This document shows, in pieces, positions 17,263-25,886 of a stretch of DNA of 64,000 nucleotides. The position numbers and the translations under genes were made by a program. This DNA comes from JBFXCK01 sp050182275. GTDB taxonomy: Bacteria > Pseudomonadota > Alphaproteobacteria > SHNJ01. The DNA lies in assembly GCA_050182275.1 (NCBI GenBank), contig JBFXCK010000006.1, forward strand, positions 27,279 to 91,278. Direction: 5' to 3'. Numbering within the stretch: the first letter of the stretch is position 1; the number at the start of each line of letters is the position of its first letter. The notes beneath the pieces were generated by a model. That model was not told the DNA's origin. It searched no databases and worked only from the letters and a program-made list of their open reading frames with translations.

Positions 17263-17883
17263 ATGATTCGTTTCGGTACTTTCGCAGTCGCCGCTTTGGC
17301 GATCGCACTGGTTGCTTCCGCTGCTTCCGCAGCCAGCCCCAGCACTGCTACTTCTACCAACAAAGCCCCGGCCGCAGCCAATATGCCGGCAGCTTCGTCG
17401 GACAACATGGCCGCTTCTTCGGCCACCACGATGAAATCTTCGCAAAACATCGTGCAAACTTGCGCCGCTGCTTCTTCTTGCCAAACTTTGAGCAAGTTGC
17501 TGCAACTCGCCGGTTTGACCGAAACCTTGAGCGGCCCTGGCCCCTTCACGGTATTCGCCCCGACCGATGCCGCTTTCGCCAAACTGCCAAAAGCTGAACT
17601 AGACCGTTTGATGAGCCCCGCCGGTAAGCAAGATCTGACCAAGATTTTGACTTTCCACGTGCTCAGCACCAAGTGGGATTCCAGCACCCTGGCCGACAAC
17701 AAAACCTTGACCGGCGTTCGTACCGCCCAAGGTTCCAGCTTGCCGACCATCAGCAAGTCGGGTCAGTCGATCATGATTGGCAGCGCCAAAGTAACCGGCA
17801 CGCCCGTCATGGCCAGCAACGGCACGGTCTATATGATCGATTCCGTTCTGATGCCAACCACTGGCAGCTCGAACCAAATGTAA
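17263..17883 (+). CDS. Exported fasciclin (FAS1) domain protein
   Basis: A 206-residue secreted protein. Residues 1-24 form a signal peptide ending Ala-Ser-Ala. A Thr/Ser/Ala-rich linker follows, then one FAS1 domain with the H1 motif GPGPFTVFAPTDAAFAKLP and the H2-type segment ILTFHVLSTKWDSS. FAS1 domains mediate cell-surface adhesion or, in bacteria, are often induced by stress. I choose ATG 17263 because GGAGG (17252-17256) precedes it by 6 bases and the signal peptide then starts at the N-terminus; an in-frame upstream ATG at 17149 has neither. It stands alone between divergent and convergent neighbours, with a terminator at 17915-17947. Confidence 0.9.
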   Translation: MIRFGTFAVAALAIALVASAASAASPSTATSTNKAPAAANMPAASSDNMAASSATTMKSSQNIVQTCAAASSCQTLSKLLQLAGLTETLSGPGPFTVFAPTDAAFAKLPKAELDRLMSPAGKQDLTKILTFHVLSTKWDSSTLADNKTLTGVRTAQGSSLPTISKSGQSIMIGSAKVTGTPVMASNGTVYMIDSVLMPTTGSSNQM

Positions 17884-17914
17884 TTTTTGACCTGATTTAA
17901 GGTTCTCAATTACG

Positions 17915-17947
17915 CCGGCGGGAGTAACTTCCCGCCGGTTTTATTTT
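17915..17947 (+). terminator. Rho-independent terminator after fasciclin gene
   Basis: A perfect 9-bp GC-rich stem (CCGGCGGGA at 17915-17923 with TCCCGCCGG at 17930-17938), 6-base loop, followed by TTTTATTTT. It lies 32 bases after the fasciclin stop codon. Confidence 0.92.
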
Positions 17948-18001
17948 GCGGCGGTATAATTTTTCATGGCGCGGGCCAGCAGATCGCCCTAAACTGAAAC
18001 T

Positions 18002-18169
18002 ATGAAGATAAACATTGCCCGGCTCGCTAAAATGTTCTTATTCACCTTGCTGACGCTGTGTGTGCTGGCGATGCTGGTGGCGGGCGCGCTTCACGCCTTG
18101 CGCTACCCTCTGTGCCAGGATTCCCGCTATACGCAATTAAATTTATGTTTATATCCGGCGGCTGGCTAA
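18002..18169 (+). CDS. Candidate small membrane protein (55 aa)
   Basis: An ORF of 55 codons from ATG 18002 to TAA 18167-18169. The product has a basic N-terminus (MKINIARLAK), one strong hydrophobic segment (about residues 11-31) and a short polar tail with two Cys residues (PLCQDSR and NLCLYP). This positive-inside, single-span layout supports a real small membrane protein. Against it, no good Shine-Dalgarno is visible and the 3' end overlaps the convergent TadE-like gene by four bases. No family is recognised. Confidence 0.4.
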   Translation: MKINIARLAKMFLFTLLTLCVLAMLVAGALHALRYPLCQDSRYTQLNLCLYPAAG

Positions 18170-18735
18170 TTAAGCACTACTTGAGGGCTTAAGCGGGGGT
18201 GCATATAGGAATAATGATGAATAGTGCGCGCATGAAAGACTTGGGCAAAGAAAGTCGGCGAATAATTATAAACTATTTCGGCCGCTATTAGACTATCACC
18301 GGGAGGTAAAACAAAGCCGGGCGGTAAGGTGGCGTTGCCGCCTTGAACCCCTATCGTGCTGGGAGTGCCTAAAGAACCGGCCCCGCGCCGTTGCCATGTA
18401 ACGCGGGGTGCATTATTGCCGGTACGGGTGACAGAGCTGATAATCATCACACTGTTAGCGCCGGTATTAAAAGGCACCATTACCGAACGCGTGGCGTTAA
18501 AAATGTCATCTATTTCGGCGGTGGTTAGAGTGGCGGAGCGGGACACCAAATCGGCTATGGTCGCCGAGGACCGGATCAATTTTTGCTGCAGCAAAATATA
18601 ACGGCCCATTTCATACGAGCCCAAAAGCACGGTAACCAGCAAAGGAAACAAAAGCGCGTTTTCAACAATAATGCTTCCCCGCTTCGATGAACGCGGAAAA
18701 TATTTTTTGAAGAAGTGAAGTAAGGGTTCCATCAT
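18166..18735 (-). CDS. TadE-like pseudopilin/pilus assembly protein
   Basis: A 189-residue protein with a short basic leader and a TadE-type N-terminal hydrophobic segment starting at GSIIVENALLFPLLVTVLLG, in which the Glu after the Val-Ile run is the conserved position used by prepilin processing. The rest is a polar extracytoplasmic domain ending in HHYSYMHPRLSPQ. TadE and TadF are minor pseudopilins needed for Flp pilus assembly. It follows the second TadE-like gene by 6 bases on the same strand and belongs to the Tad locus, although it is separated from tadC by the divergent TPR gene. Confidence 0.8.
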   Translation of the reverse strand: MMEPLLHFFKKYFPRSSKRGSIIVENALLFPLLVTVLLGSYEMGRYILLQQKLIRSSATIADLVSRSATLTTAEIDDIFNATRSVMVPFNTGANSVMIISSVTRTGNNAPRVTWQRRGAGSLGTPSTIGVQGGNATLPPGFVLPPGDSLIAAEIVYNYSPTFFAQVFHARTIHHYSYMHPRLSPQVVLN

Positions 18736-18741
18736 TTCCTC

Positions 18742-19392
18742 TTAATGGGGCGGGAATGGCTCATTGCGCACGGCGACAGCGCCGCCTAACTTAATATGTT
18801 CTCCCATCACCGGATTTAATAACCCCGTTAGCAGCGGCCAGTTGTAAGAGGCGCGGTACACCACAATTTCGCTTGGTCCGCCAACACCTTCGATACCGCT
18901 ATCAGCATCCCATGCGCCATTGCTGTTGCGGTCGACATAGGCTTCGCCAATATCATAGGCGCCGTTATGATTGCTATCGGTATAGGCTTCATCGCCAATC
19001 ATATTAAAGCTGGGGTAAACTTTGGTTGAAATTGTTAAAAGGTTGGGGTCTAACAAACCGAAACTATTTTCAACGATAATTTCTCGAATCCGTTGTTGGC
19101 GGGTGGCAGCATTTTGGGCTGCTGTCCCTCCCGTAATTCCATAGCGGGAGGCTTCGCGCAAACCGCCTTCGATGAAAGAATTGACCACCATGACCATGGA
19201 TATTTCTAAAATGCCCACGATCATTAAAATCACTAACGGAGCGGTCAGCCCCCACTCAACGGCAACGCTGCCGCGGTTGTCGCCGATTTTGGCGCTTTTG
19301 AGCCGCTTCCACAGGCTGGTTTTTTTCAAAGGCCGGAGTTGAAAAAACCGTTGGTTATTCGAAAGAGATTGGCTAGACTGCTTAATTGTCAT
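18742..19392 (-). CDS. TadE-like pseudopilin with calcium-loop insertion
   Basis: A 216-residue protein. After a basic cytoplasmic segment (1-40) comes GSVAVEWGLTAPLVILMIVG, the TadE hydrophobic segment with the conserved Glu. The periplasmic part carries two back-to-back acidic loops at about residues 139-150 and 154-166 (DSNHNGAYDIGE and DRNSNGAWDADSG), which look like EF-hand or dockerin-type calcium loops. It is a minor pseudopilin of the Flp pilus; calcium binding is inferred. Its ATG overlaps the start codon of the divergent tadD-like gene (CATG at 19390-19393). Confidence 0.8.
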   Translation of the reverse strand: MTIKQSSQSLSNNQRFFQLRPLKKTSLWKRLKSAKIGDNRGSVAVEWGLTAPLVILMIVGILEISMVMVVNSFIEGGLREASRYGITGGTAAQNAATRQQRIREIIVENSFGLLDPNLLTISTKVYPSFNMIGDEAYTDSNHNGAYDIGEAYVDRNSNGAWDADSGIEGVGGPSEIVVYRASYNWPLLTGLLNPVMGEHIKLGGAVAVRNEPFPPH

Positions 19393-20212
19393 GGCTTGCC
19401 CCTTTCTTACCCGTTATTCCTGGTTGCCAATGCTTGCCGCTATTGCGGCACTTAGCGCTTGCGTATTTCCGCAAACTTCCCCAGCACGCGCGACCCAATC
19501 CGCCCCCTTGTTGCGCATGGGCGATAGTTTGCAAACTTCCGGTGAAGCCGGCTTGGCGGTAACTTTTTACCAGCGGGCGGCTGATATGGATCCCAAAAAT
19601 CCTGAACCTTTTTTGAAGCTTGGGCAATTGCTGCTGGCGCAAGGGCAGCGCAGCGAAGCGCTGCAGGCGTTCAACCAAGCCGAAATGCTGCGTCCTTCCG
19701 ATCTGGCGATGCGCCGTCAATTGGCCAACGGCTTCCTTGAACTGGGCGAAACCGGCAAAGCCAGCGCTATTTTGCAGCAAGCGGTTAACGAAAAACCTGA
19801 ACCGCGGCTTTACAACAGTTTGGGCGTAACGCAAGATTTGGCGGGCGATCATGTGGCGGCCCAGCAATCGTATGCGGCCGGCTTGTTGCTGGCGCCCGGA
19901 GATTTGACGCTGCAAAATAACTTGGCGTTGTCTTATGCCTTGGATAAACGTTTTGATGAGGCCATTGCCGCCATGCAAAAAGTCGCAGGCGATGCTAAGG
20001 CGACGCCGCAGCACCGGCAAAATTTGGCCTTGATTCACGGGCTGGCGGGGCAGGATCAAACGGCGGCCAATATTTTGCGCCTTGATTTGGATGATGCGGC
20101 GGTGAAGCGCCATTTGAGTTTTTACAAAAAATTGCGCGCGCTTCCCGATGGCAAGGAAATCATGGCCGCCTTGCGCCAACAAAAATCGGTTATTCCGGAT
20201 AGCGAGTTTTAA
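19391..20212 (+). CDS. tadD: TadD-like TPR lipoprotein
   Basis: A 273-residue lipoprotein. The signal peptide ends in the lipobox LSAC with Cys24, and the mature part is built of tetratricopeptide repeats (for example GLAVTFYQRAADMDPKNPEP, PFLKLGQLLLAQGQRSEALQ, PRLYNSLGVTQDLAGDH). TadD helps secretin assembly and is a standard member of Tad loci. It is the only gene of the central cluster on the plus strand, inserted between tadC and the TadE-like genes. Its start codon overlaps that of the divergent TadE-like gene, so any promoter must lie within that gene. Convergent with tadC, 14 bases apart. Confidence 0.82.
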   Translation: MACPFLTRYSWLPMLAAIAALSACVFPQTSPARATQSAPLLRMGDSLQTSGEAGLAVTFYQRAADMDPKNPEPFLKLGQLLLAQGQRSEALQAFNQAEMLRPSDLAMRRQLANGFLELGETGKASAILQQAVNEKPEPRLYNSLGVTQDLAGDHVAAQQSYAAGLLLAPGDLTLQNNLALSYALDKRFDEAIAAMQKVAGDAKATPQHRQNLALIHGLAGQDQTAANILRLDLDDAAVKRHLSFYKKLRALPDGKEIMAALRQQKSVIPDSEF

Positions 20213-20226
20213 GCTCATTTTTTCGC

Positions 20227-21198
20227 CTACATCATTTTGCTAAAGCTATCGATAATCCGCAAAATTCCCGGGCCAATTAAAACAATAAATAGCGGCGGCA
20301 AAATAAAAGTCACCATCGGCAAAGTTAAAATCACCGGCAGTTTGGCGGCTTTTTCTTCGGCTTTCATCAAACGGTCGTTTCTAAATTCAGCCGCTAGAAT
20401 GCGCAAACTTTGGGCCAGCGGCGTGCCGTATTTTTCGGTTTGACCCAAGGTTCCCACCAAAGCGCGGATGCTGGGCAGGTCGGTGCGCAAGGTTAAATTA
20501 TCCAGCGCTTGGGCGCGGTTGGGTAAAAATCCAAGCTCAACCGCGGTTAAACCGATTTCTTCGGCTAATATAGGATTAGCATGCGCCATTTCGCGCGCGA
20601 CGCGGTTTAAGGCCGCATCCAAGCTCAAGCCTGCTTCGGCGCAAATCACCAGCAAATCCAGCGCATCGGGCAAGCCTTCGCGCAATTGCTGCCGGCGCCG
20701 GTCGGCCATGTTTTTTACATAAAGGTCGGGGGCATAATTACCAAGTAAAATCGCGCTAATCGCATACAGCATTTTTTTAGCGCTGGTCATTTCGCCGATG
20801 CCGATTACATATAAAAAATTCAACGCTAATAGGGCGACCGCAATGGGCAAAACCGCGCGGGCAAAGAGATAAATCACCAGCGCATCGCGGCCGCGCCAGC
20901 CGGCGCGCATTAATTTGACCGAAATTTTTTCTGCCTGCTGGCTGCGCATCAATTTAAGATAATCAACCGTTTGGCGCATTAAACTTAAAGAATCGATTTT
21001 GCTGGCATCGCGGCGTTTTTTGCTGGAAGTCAAATCGCTGTATAAAGCTTTGCGGCGTTCCTCAATCGATTTCAGGCGGCCGCGCAGGCGGTCTTTCACC
21101 ATATACGCCTTTGCCACCCACAAAACCGTTAGCAGCGCCGCTGCGGCGGCCAGCAACGTCCAGGTATAAGGCGGCAATTGGGCCAAAAATTCTTTCAT
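20227..21198 (-). CDS. tadC: Tad pilus inner-membrane platform protein TadC
   Basis: A 323-residue integral membrane protein of the GSPII-F fold. One N-terminal helix, a cytoplasmic helical domain with the family motif LPDALDLLVICAEAGLSLDA and the EIGLTAVELGFLP segment, and C-terminal hydrophobic helices (LTLPMVTFILPPLFIVLIG). With TadB it forms the platform through which the ATPase drives Flp pilin polymerisation. It overlaps tadB by 4 bases (ATGA), so they are translationally coupled. Length is normal for TadC. Confidence 0.92.
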   Translation of the reverse strand: MKEFLAQLPPYTWTLLAAAAALLTVLWVAKAYMVKDRLRGRLKSIEERRKALYSDLTSSKKRRDASKIDSLSLMRQTVDYLKLMRSQQAEKISVKLMRAGWRGRDALVIYLFARAVLPIAVALLALNFLYVIGIGEMTSAKKMLYAISAILLGNYAPDLYVKNMADRRRQQLREGLPDALDLLVICAEAGLSLDAALNRVAREMAHANPILAEEIGLTAVELGFLPNRAQALDNLTLRTDLPSIRALVGTLGQTEKYGTPLAQSLRILAAEFRNDRLMKAEEKAAKLPVILTLPMVTFILPPLFIVLIGPGILRIIDSFSKMM

Positions 21199-22199
21199 AT
21201 TTTAAATTGCACCATTTTCGACATCAGGAAATGACCCAATGCCATTAAAACCAAGCCCACGCCCAGCAACACCTGGCCCCGTGGATCATGAAGCAAAACG
21301 CCTACATATTTATCGTTCAATTTATACAGCGCGCCAAATACCAAAAAGGGCAAGCTGCCGATCACCATGGCGCTGGCTTTGGCTTCCGCCGACATCGCTT
21401 TGATTTTTAATTGCACTTGTTTGCGTTTGCGCAACAGGCCGCTTAAATTTTCCAAAGTTTCGGCCAAATTACCGCCAGTTTCCCGCTGAATCGAAAGGGC
21501 GATTACAAAGAATTTCATTTCCGCAATATCCAGGCGGTTGCTGCATTCCCATAACGCTTCTTCCATGGTTTGACCGATTTTCATTCCATCCGTGATCCGT
21601 TTAAATTCGGTGCCGACCGGTTCGGGAATTTCTGAGGCAATAGTTTTAACGCACTCGCTGATCGGCAAGCCCGAACGCGCCCCGCGCACGATTAAATCAA
21701 TTGCTTCGGGGAATTGGGTGATGAAAGCTTTGTGGCGCTTGTTGATTAAGCGGCCAATATATTTATGAGGGATGCCTAATCCAAAGACCACGCCCATGCA
21801 ACCGGCCAAAGGCCAGCCGAAGCTGAACATTCCTTTGAACATTAAGGTGGCGATTCCCAAAGAAAGAATATTGATGATAAAATATTTGCTGATGCTAATA
21901 TTGCGACCGGTGCGTTGCAAGCGCAGCTGCAAAAGGGAGGCGCGGGGCAGAAACTGCAAAAGGCCGCGGTCGAGCAGGCTTTGATCCCGGCGGTCCATAT
22001 CGATATTTACCGCCGATAGATTTTGATCTTTTTCTTTGACAAGGCGGGATTGTTTGCCGGTAACTTGCCGCAAGCGCCGCTGCAAGCGTTTGCTTTTGCT
22101 GGGGCCGAATAAGCCGCTGGTGAAAATCAATAGAACCAACACCACCCCGCCCAGCAAGAGCATCATCAACGGACTAAGCTGATAGTTTAAAATTGTCAT
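21195..22199 (-). CDS. tadB: Tad pilus inner-membrane platform protein TadB
   Basis: A 334-residue GSPII-F family membrane protein with an N-terminal helix (about 12-29), two central helices, and a cytoplasmic domain containing FPEAIDLIVRGARSGLPISE and QRETGGNLAETLENLSGLLR, the two most conserved stretches of TadB. It partners TadC and the ATPase CpaF. The start is two bases from the cpaF stop and its end overlaps tadC by four, all consistent with one transcript starting at flp. Confidence 0.93.
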   Translation of the reverse strand: MTILNYQLSPLMMLLLGGVVLVLLIFTSGLFGPSKSKRLQRRLRQVTGKQSRLVKEKDQNLSAVNIDMDRRDQSLLDRGLLQFLPRASLLQLRLQRTGRNISISKYFIINILSLGIATLMFKGMFSFGWPLAGCMGVVFGLGIPHKYIGRLINKRHKAFITQFPEAIDLIVRGARSGLPISECVKTIASEIPEPVGTEFKRITDGMKIGQTMEEALWECSNRLDIAEMKFFVIALSIQRETGGNLAETLENLSGLLRKRKQVQLKIKAMSAEAKASAMVIGSLPFLVFGALYKLNDKYVGVLLHDPRGQVLLGVGLVLMALGHFLMSKMVQFKI

Positions 22200-22200
22200 T

Positions 22201-23976
22201 TTAACCGCCCATCGCCTCCAATAGCGGTTTATGCAAGCCGTAATATTCGGCCCGCGGCGTGAAGTGCGGGCGCAAGCCGGTGGGGCGGAAAATGCCCTTC
22301 AGTTTGCCGTCTTCGCCTTCGCCGCTAAATTCATAAAGGAACAAATCCTGCGTCGTAATGACATCGCCTTCCATGCCGATGACTTCGCTAATATGGGTAA
22401 TGCGGCGAACGCCGTCGCGCATTCGGCTGACTTGGATAATCAGATGCACCGCCGAGGCGATCAGCATTCTGATCGCTTTGGGCGCTAAATTGGCGCTGGC
22501 CATTCCCACCATATTTTCGAGACGCATCAGCGCTTCGCGCGGGCGGTTGGCGTGCAGCGTGGCGAGCGAGCCATCATGGCCGGTATTCATGGCTTGCAGC
22601 ATGTCGAATGATTCCTCGCCGCGCACCTCGCCCAGGATGATGCGGTCGGGGCGCATCCGCAAACTATTCTTGACCAGATCACGCATGGTGATTTCGCCTT
22701 CGCCCTCCAAATTAGGCGGGCGGGTTTCCAGGCGCACAACATGCGGCTGTTGCAATTGCAATTCGGCGGCGTCTTCAATCGTGACGATGCGTTCACCGAC
22801 ATCGATCAATTGAGACAGCGCATTCAGCAAAGTGGTTTTACCCGAACCCGTACCGCCCGAAATAATGATATTAAGGCGCGAGCGCGCGGCGATTTTCAAA
22901 ACCGTCGCCATTTCCGGCGAGATATTCTGGGTTTGCACCATGCGGTCGAGGGTAATACTTTTCTTCGAAAATTTGCGGATCGAGATCGAAGGCCCATCCA
23001 GCGCCAAAGGCGGGATGATGATATTCACCCGGCTGCCGTCTTCCAGGCGCGCGTCGCACAATGGGTTGGCTTCATCGATGCGACGGCCGATCCGCGAAAC
23101 GATGCGGGTGCAAATATTCATGACATGATTATTGTCGGTGAATTTGACCTCGGTTAATTCCAGCTTACCGCGCCGTTCGGCATAAACTTGCTGCGGGCCG
23201 TTGACCATAATATCGTTTACCGTCTCATCGGCCAGCAAGGGCTCTAGCGGCCCTAAACCCAGCATGTCGTTTAGCATGAGGGTTACTAAATCACGCTGCT
23301 CCGCCATATTGAGATGAATTTTCATCTCTCCCAGCATTTCGTTGGCTAAAACCGTTAATTGCTGAGCTAATTCGGCGCGGCTTAATTTCACTGCAGCGGC
23401 AATGTCGATGCGGGAGATGATCAAAGGCTGGATTTGTTTTTTGGCTATTTCAACTTGATCGCGGCTGGCGGCCGAGCGCCCTTCCAGCGGTGAGGTCACG
23501 GCAGGCGTACCGTCGCTGCCGCGTTTTAAGCGTAAGCCGTGGGCGCGTTCCAAGATATCGCCCAGCAGTTGCGCCACTAAGCTGCGCTGATCGTTGAGGC
23601 TGATTTGCTCGCCGCGTTTTTGCAAAAGTTCCAACACAATGCCGCTGATGCCACGGGCCAATTCTTTCGGATTGATTTTGGCGGCAAAGGCAACATCGAT
23701 GCGCTGTAAAACTTCCGGTAAAATTTCCTGGCGGATTTCTTCGGTGCGCTGGGGCGGTAAGAAAGAACTGGGCAGCGGCGCTTCTACGGCCGGTGCGTTT
23801 TTTTCTTTTTCCGGTGGCGTGATAGAGGCAGAAGCTGTTGCTTCACCTTCTACGGGCGGTTCTTGAGTTGGCGCATCAAGCGTCGTTCCGGCAGCAGCTT
23901 TTTCCGGCGCCCGCACATTGGTGCGCAGCCGCAAACGCGATAGCGGATCTTTTTCGCCTTCCGGAAACTTCACCAC
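22201..23976 (-). CDS. cpaF: Tad pilus assembly ATPase CpaF/TadA
   Basis: A 591-residue secretion ATPase of the PilT/VirB11 superfamily. An N-terminal low-complexity part (1-70) and helical N-terminal domain precede the RecA-like core: Walker A IISGGTGSGKTTLLNAL, the Asp box RIVTIEDAAELQL, Walker B RPDRIILGEVRGEESFD and the His box TGHDGSLATLHANRP. It powers Flp pilus extension (and retraction in some species) from the cytoplasmic face. The start is GTG at 23976; a second GTG follows immediately. The protein is longer than most CpaF (about 450-500) because of the extra N-terminal region. Confidence 0.95.
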   Translation of the reverse strand: MVKFPEGEKDPLSRLRLRTNVRAPEKAAAGTTLDAPTQEPPVEGEATASASITPPEKEKNAPAVEAPLPSSFLPPQRTEEIRQEILPEVLQRIDVAFAAKINPKELARGISGIVLELLQKRGEQISLNDQRSLVAQLLGDILERAHGLRLKRGSDGTPAVTSPLEGRSAASRDQVEIAKKQIQPLIISRIDIAAAVKLSRAELAQQLTVLANEMLGEMKIHLNMAEQRDLVTLMLNDMLGLGPLEPLLADETVNDIMVNGPQQVYAERRGKLELTEVKFTDNNHVMNICTRIVSRIGRRIDEANPLCDARLEDGSRVNIIIPPLALDGPSISIRKFSKKSITLDRMVQTQNISPEMATVLKIAARSRLNIIISGGTGSGKTTLLNALSQLIDVGERIVTIEDAAELQLQQPHVVRLETRPPNLEGEGEITMRDLVKNSLRMRPDRIILGEVRGEESFDMLQAMNTGHDGSLATLHANRPREALMRLENMVGMASANLAPKAIRMLIASAVHLIIQVSRMRDGVRRITHISEVIGMEGDVITTQDLFLYEFSGEGEDGKLKGIFRPTGLRPHFTPRAEYYGLHKPLLEAMGG

Positions 23977-24017
23977 CCAAAAACTCCTAAAATTTTATCT
24001 AACCTGTTGATATATCT

Positions 24018-25247
24018 TTATTTTCGCATCCATTTATTAACAAAAGACCACCATGGCTGCTTTTTAGGAGGATTCTTATTCCCCAATAGTAAGTCGATGA
24101 TATTATTCAATGAAATCAATGTCTTGCCGCTTCCCCCCATGGCGGCTAGCGGCCGCCCGGAATTCATGGCTTGAGTTAAAGTCTTGCCATCTTCTTCGAT
24201 CGTAATATCGATTTTATGTTCTACGCCCCGCTCGAAATCTTGGGCGCTTAAGGGGTTGCCCGGGCTTGAGCGGTTGACCACCATAAAAGTCTTTGCCTTA
24301 GCGTTAAGGGCCTTAATCCGGCTTAAAAGGCGGGCGGTATCGCGGATGCCGACCAGGGTTAGATCGGATACCAAAATAATGTAGTCGGCTTCTTTAGCGA
24401 TTAATTCTTGAACCGCGACATTGCTGCGCGGCACATCGACAATAATGTGCGTAAAGCGCGCGCGTAATTCTTGCAACAATAGTTCCACCGCCGCTGGGTT
24501 GGGGCGGATTTCAGCATCCAGCGGTTCTTCGCTGCCCATGATGTATAAACGGTCGGTGGCTTTAACCAGCGCGCTGGTGACGAACAGGCTGTCAATCCGG
24601 TCGGGATTTTTAAGGGCTTCGCGCAAACCGGGACTGGGTTCCACATCTAAGGCCAAGGCGGTTATGCCGTAATGAACGTCAAGATCGATTAACGCCACGG
24701 TGGATTTTTTTTCTTCGGCTAAAAGCCAAGCGGTATTAACGGCAAGCGTGCTGGCGCCCACCCCGCCGCGGGCGCCGATAATCGCGGTAACATGGCTGAT
24801 CGCCTTGCTTTTTGTGGTGCCCCCGTCGCTTGGCTGGGCGCTGACGATAGCTTGACTCAAGGATTCGGGATTCAGCGGCTTGACCAAATAATCCGAAATC
24901 CCAGCCGTCAATAAGTTGCGGAAAAGAGATACATCATTGGTCGCCCCTAATCCGATCACTGTGCTGTGGGGGCAAAGGCTGCGCAAATGGCGCGCATCAA
25001 CCAAAGGATCAGGGGAGGAGCTGAAATCGACAATTAAAGTTTGCGGACGCGTCCCTTCGGTTAAAACGGCAATCGCTTCATTAACGCCGCCTTCTTTAAC
25101 CACATCGGCGCCGGGCCAATTTTGCGATGCCACCGAGCTTAATGTGGCGCGGGTTTCCGCATCCGCGGCAAAAGCTAGAAAATCCGCGGTGTAAGTAACA
25201 GCGGGCGGTTTTTTTGCAAGATTCTGTTCAACATCTGTCATCATCAA
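24018..25247 (-). CDS. cpaE: Pilus localisation ATPase CpaE/TadZ
   Basis: A 409-residue MinD/ParA-like protein. An N-terminal receiver-like domain (about 20-140) lacks a clear phospho-acceptor context and is followed by a deviant Walker A motif, IIGARGGVGASTLAVNTAWL, where the usual Lys is replaced by Ala/Gly-type residues, as in many TadZ. ALIDLDVHYGITALALD and HIIVDVPRS follow. TadZ sets the polar position of the Tad machine. The upstream gene cpaD ends 6 bases before its start and cpaF follows by 41 bases. Confidence 0.92.
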   Translation of the reverse strand: MMMTDVEQNLAKKPPAVTYTADFLAFAADAETRATLSSVASQNWPGADVVKEGGVNEAIAVLTEGTRPQTLIVDFSSSPDPLVDARHLRSLCPHSTVIGLGATNDVSLFRNLLTAGISDYLVKPLNPESLSQAIVSAQPSDGGTTKSKAISHVTAIIGARGGVGASTLAVNTAWLLAEEKKSTVALIDLDVHYGITALALDVEPSPGLREALKNPDRIDSLFVTSALVKATDRLYIMGSEEPLDAEIRPNPAAVELLLQELRARFTHIIVDVPRSNVAVQELIAKEADYIILVSDLTLVGIRDTARLLSRIKALNAKAKTFMVVNRSSPGNPLSAQDFERGVEHKIDITIEEDGKTLTQAMNSGRPLAAMGGSGKTLISLNNIIDLLLGNKNPPKKQPWWSFVNKWMRK

Positions 25248-25253
25248 CCAACT

Positions 25254-25877
25254 TTAATTTTTCTTGGTGGGGCCATCTTCAAGCAAAGGAGTAATTTTTC
25301 CTGCCCGGTAGCGCTGAATCGCTAAGACGTTGGCGTTGCCATCGCCCGCGCTTAAATTCTGGCCCTTTACCAAATCACGCGGATTGGCCGCCATAGCGCC
25401 CAAATTCATTTTATCGGCGCAGCCAAAATTGCTGCTGGGGGTGTTTTTTGTTTCGGGGCCCGGATATTTGCTCCAATCGGGACAACCGGCTACGCTGGCT
25501 TCCGGATGGCGGTGCGTCACCGCCACATCATCATCCGCCAAGCCGGCGGGCAGTCCAACCACATGCGTAGTAAAGCCAAGTTGTTGTAAATAAGCGATCA
25601 CATTGCGGCTGCGGCTAAGCGCCAGATCACCGCCCGCGGGGGCGAAGCTGACGGCCAATTCGTCACCGCTGTTAGGGTTAACCCGATCAAGAAAAACCTC
25701 TAGGCTTTGACGTTCTTCATCCGTCAAGGACGCGCTTTCAGGCAAGAAGGTTATCACATAAGAATCGCCGCTTTCGGTGATTTGAAAAGTTTTCGGCAGC
25801 GTAACGGTAGGAGCGCCTGACATTGAGCAAGCGCTTAACAAAACCATCAGGCTAAGAAGTAGGTAAGGGCGGATCAT
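25254..25877 (-). CDS. cpaD: Pilus assembly lipoprotein CpaD
   Basis: A 207-residue lipoprotein with lipobox LSAC (Cys17 region, LMVLLSACSMSGAP). The CpaD family pattern is present: an OmpA-like LTDEERQSLEVFLDRV helix, GDLALSRSRNVIAYLQQLG, and the C-terminal NFGCADKMNLGAMAANPRDLV that is the best family signature. CpaD is thought to act with the secretin CpaC as a pilotin-like or peptidoglycan-contacting factor in the outer membrane. It lies between cpaC and cpaE with gaps of 9 and 6 bases. Confidence 0.9.
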   Translation of the reverse strand: MIRPYLLLSLMVLLSACSMSGAPTVTLPKTFQITESGDSYVITFLPESASLTDEERQSLEVFLDRVNPNSGDELAVSFAPAGGDLALSRSRNVIAYLQQLGFTTHVVGLPAGLADDDVAVTHRHPEASVAGCPDWSKYPGPETKNTPSSNFGCADKMNLGAMAANPRDLVKGQNLSAGDGNANVLAIQRYRAGKITPLLEDGPTKKN

Positions 25878-25886
25878 ATAATTCTC

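Noticed and set aside
19382..20218. Minus-strand open frame of 278 codons
   Set aside because: It lies antisense to the TPR lipoprotein gene, is Arg/Gln/His-rich and shows no domain; the plus-strand gene has lipobox and TPRs.
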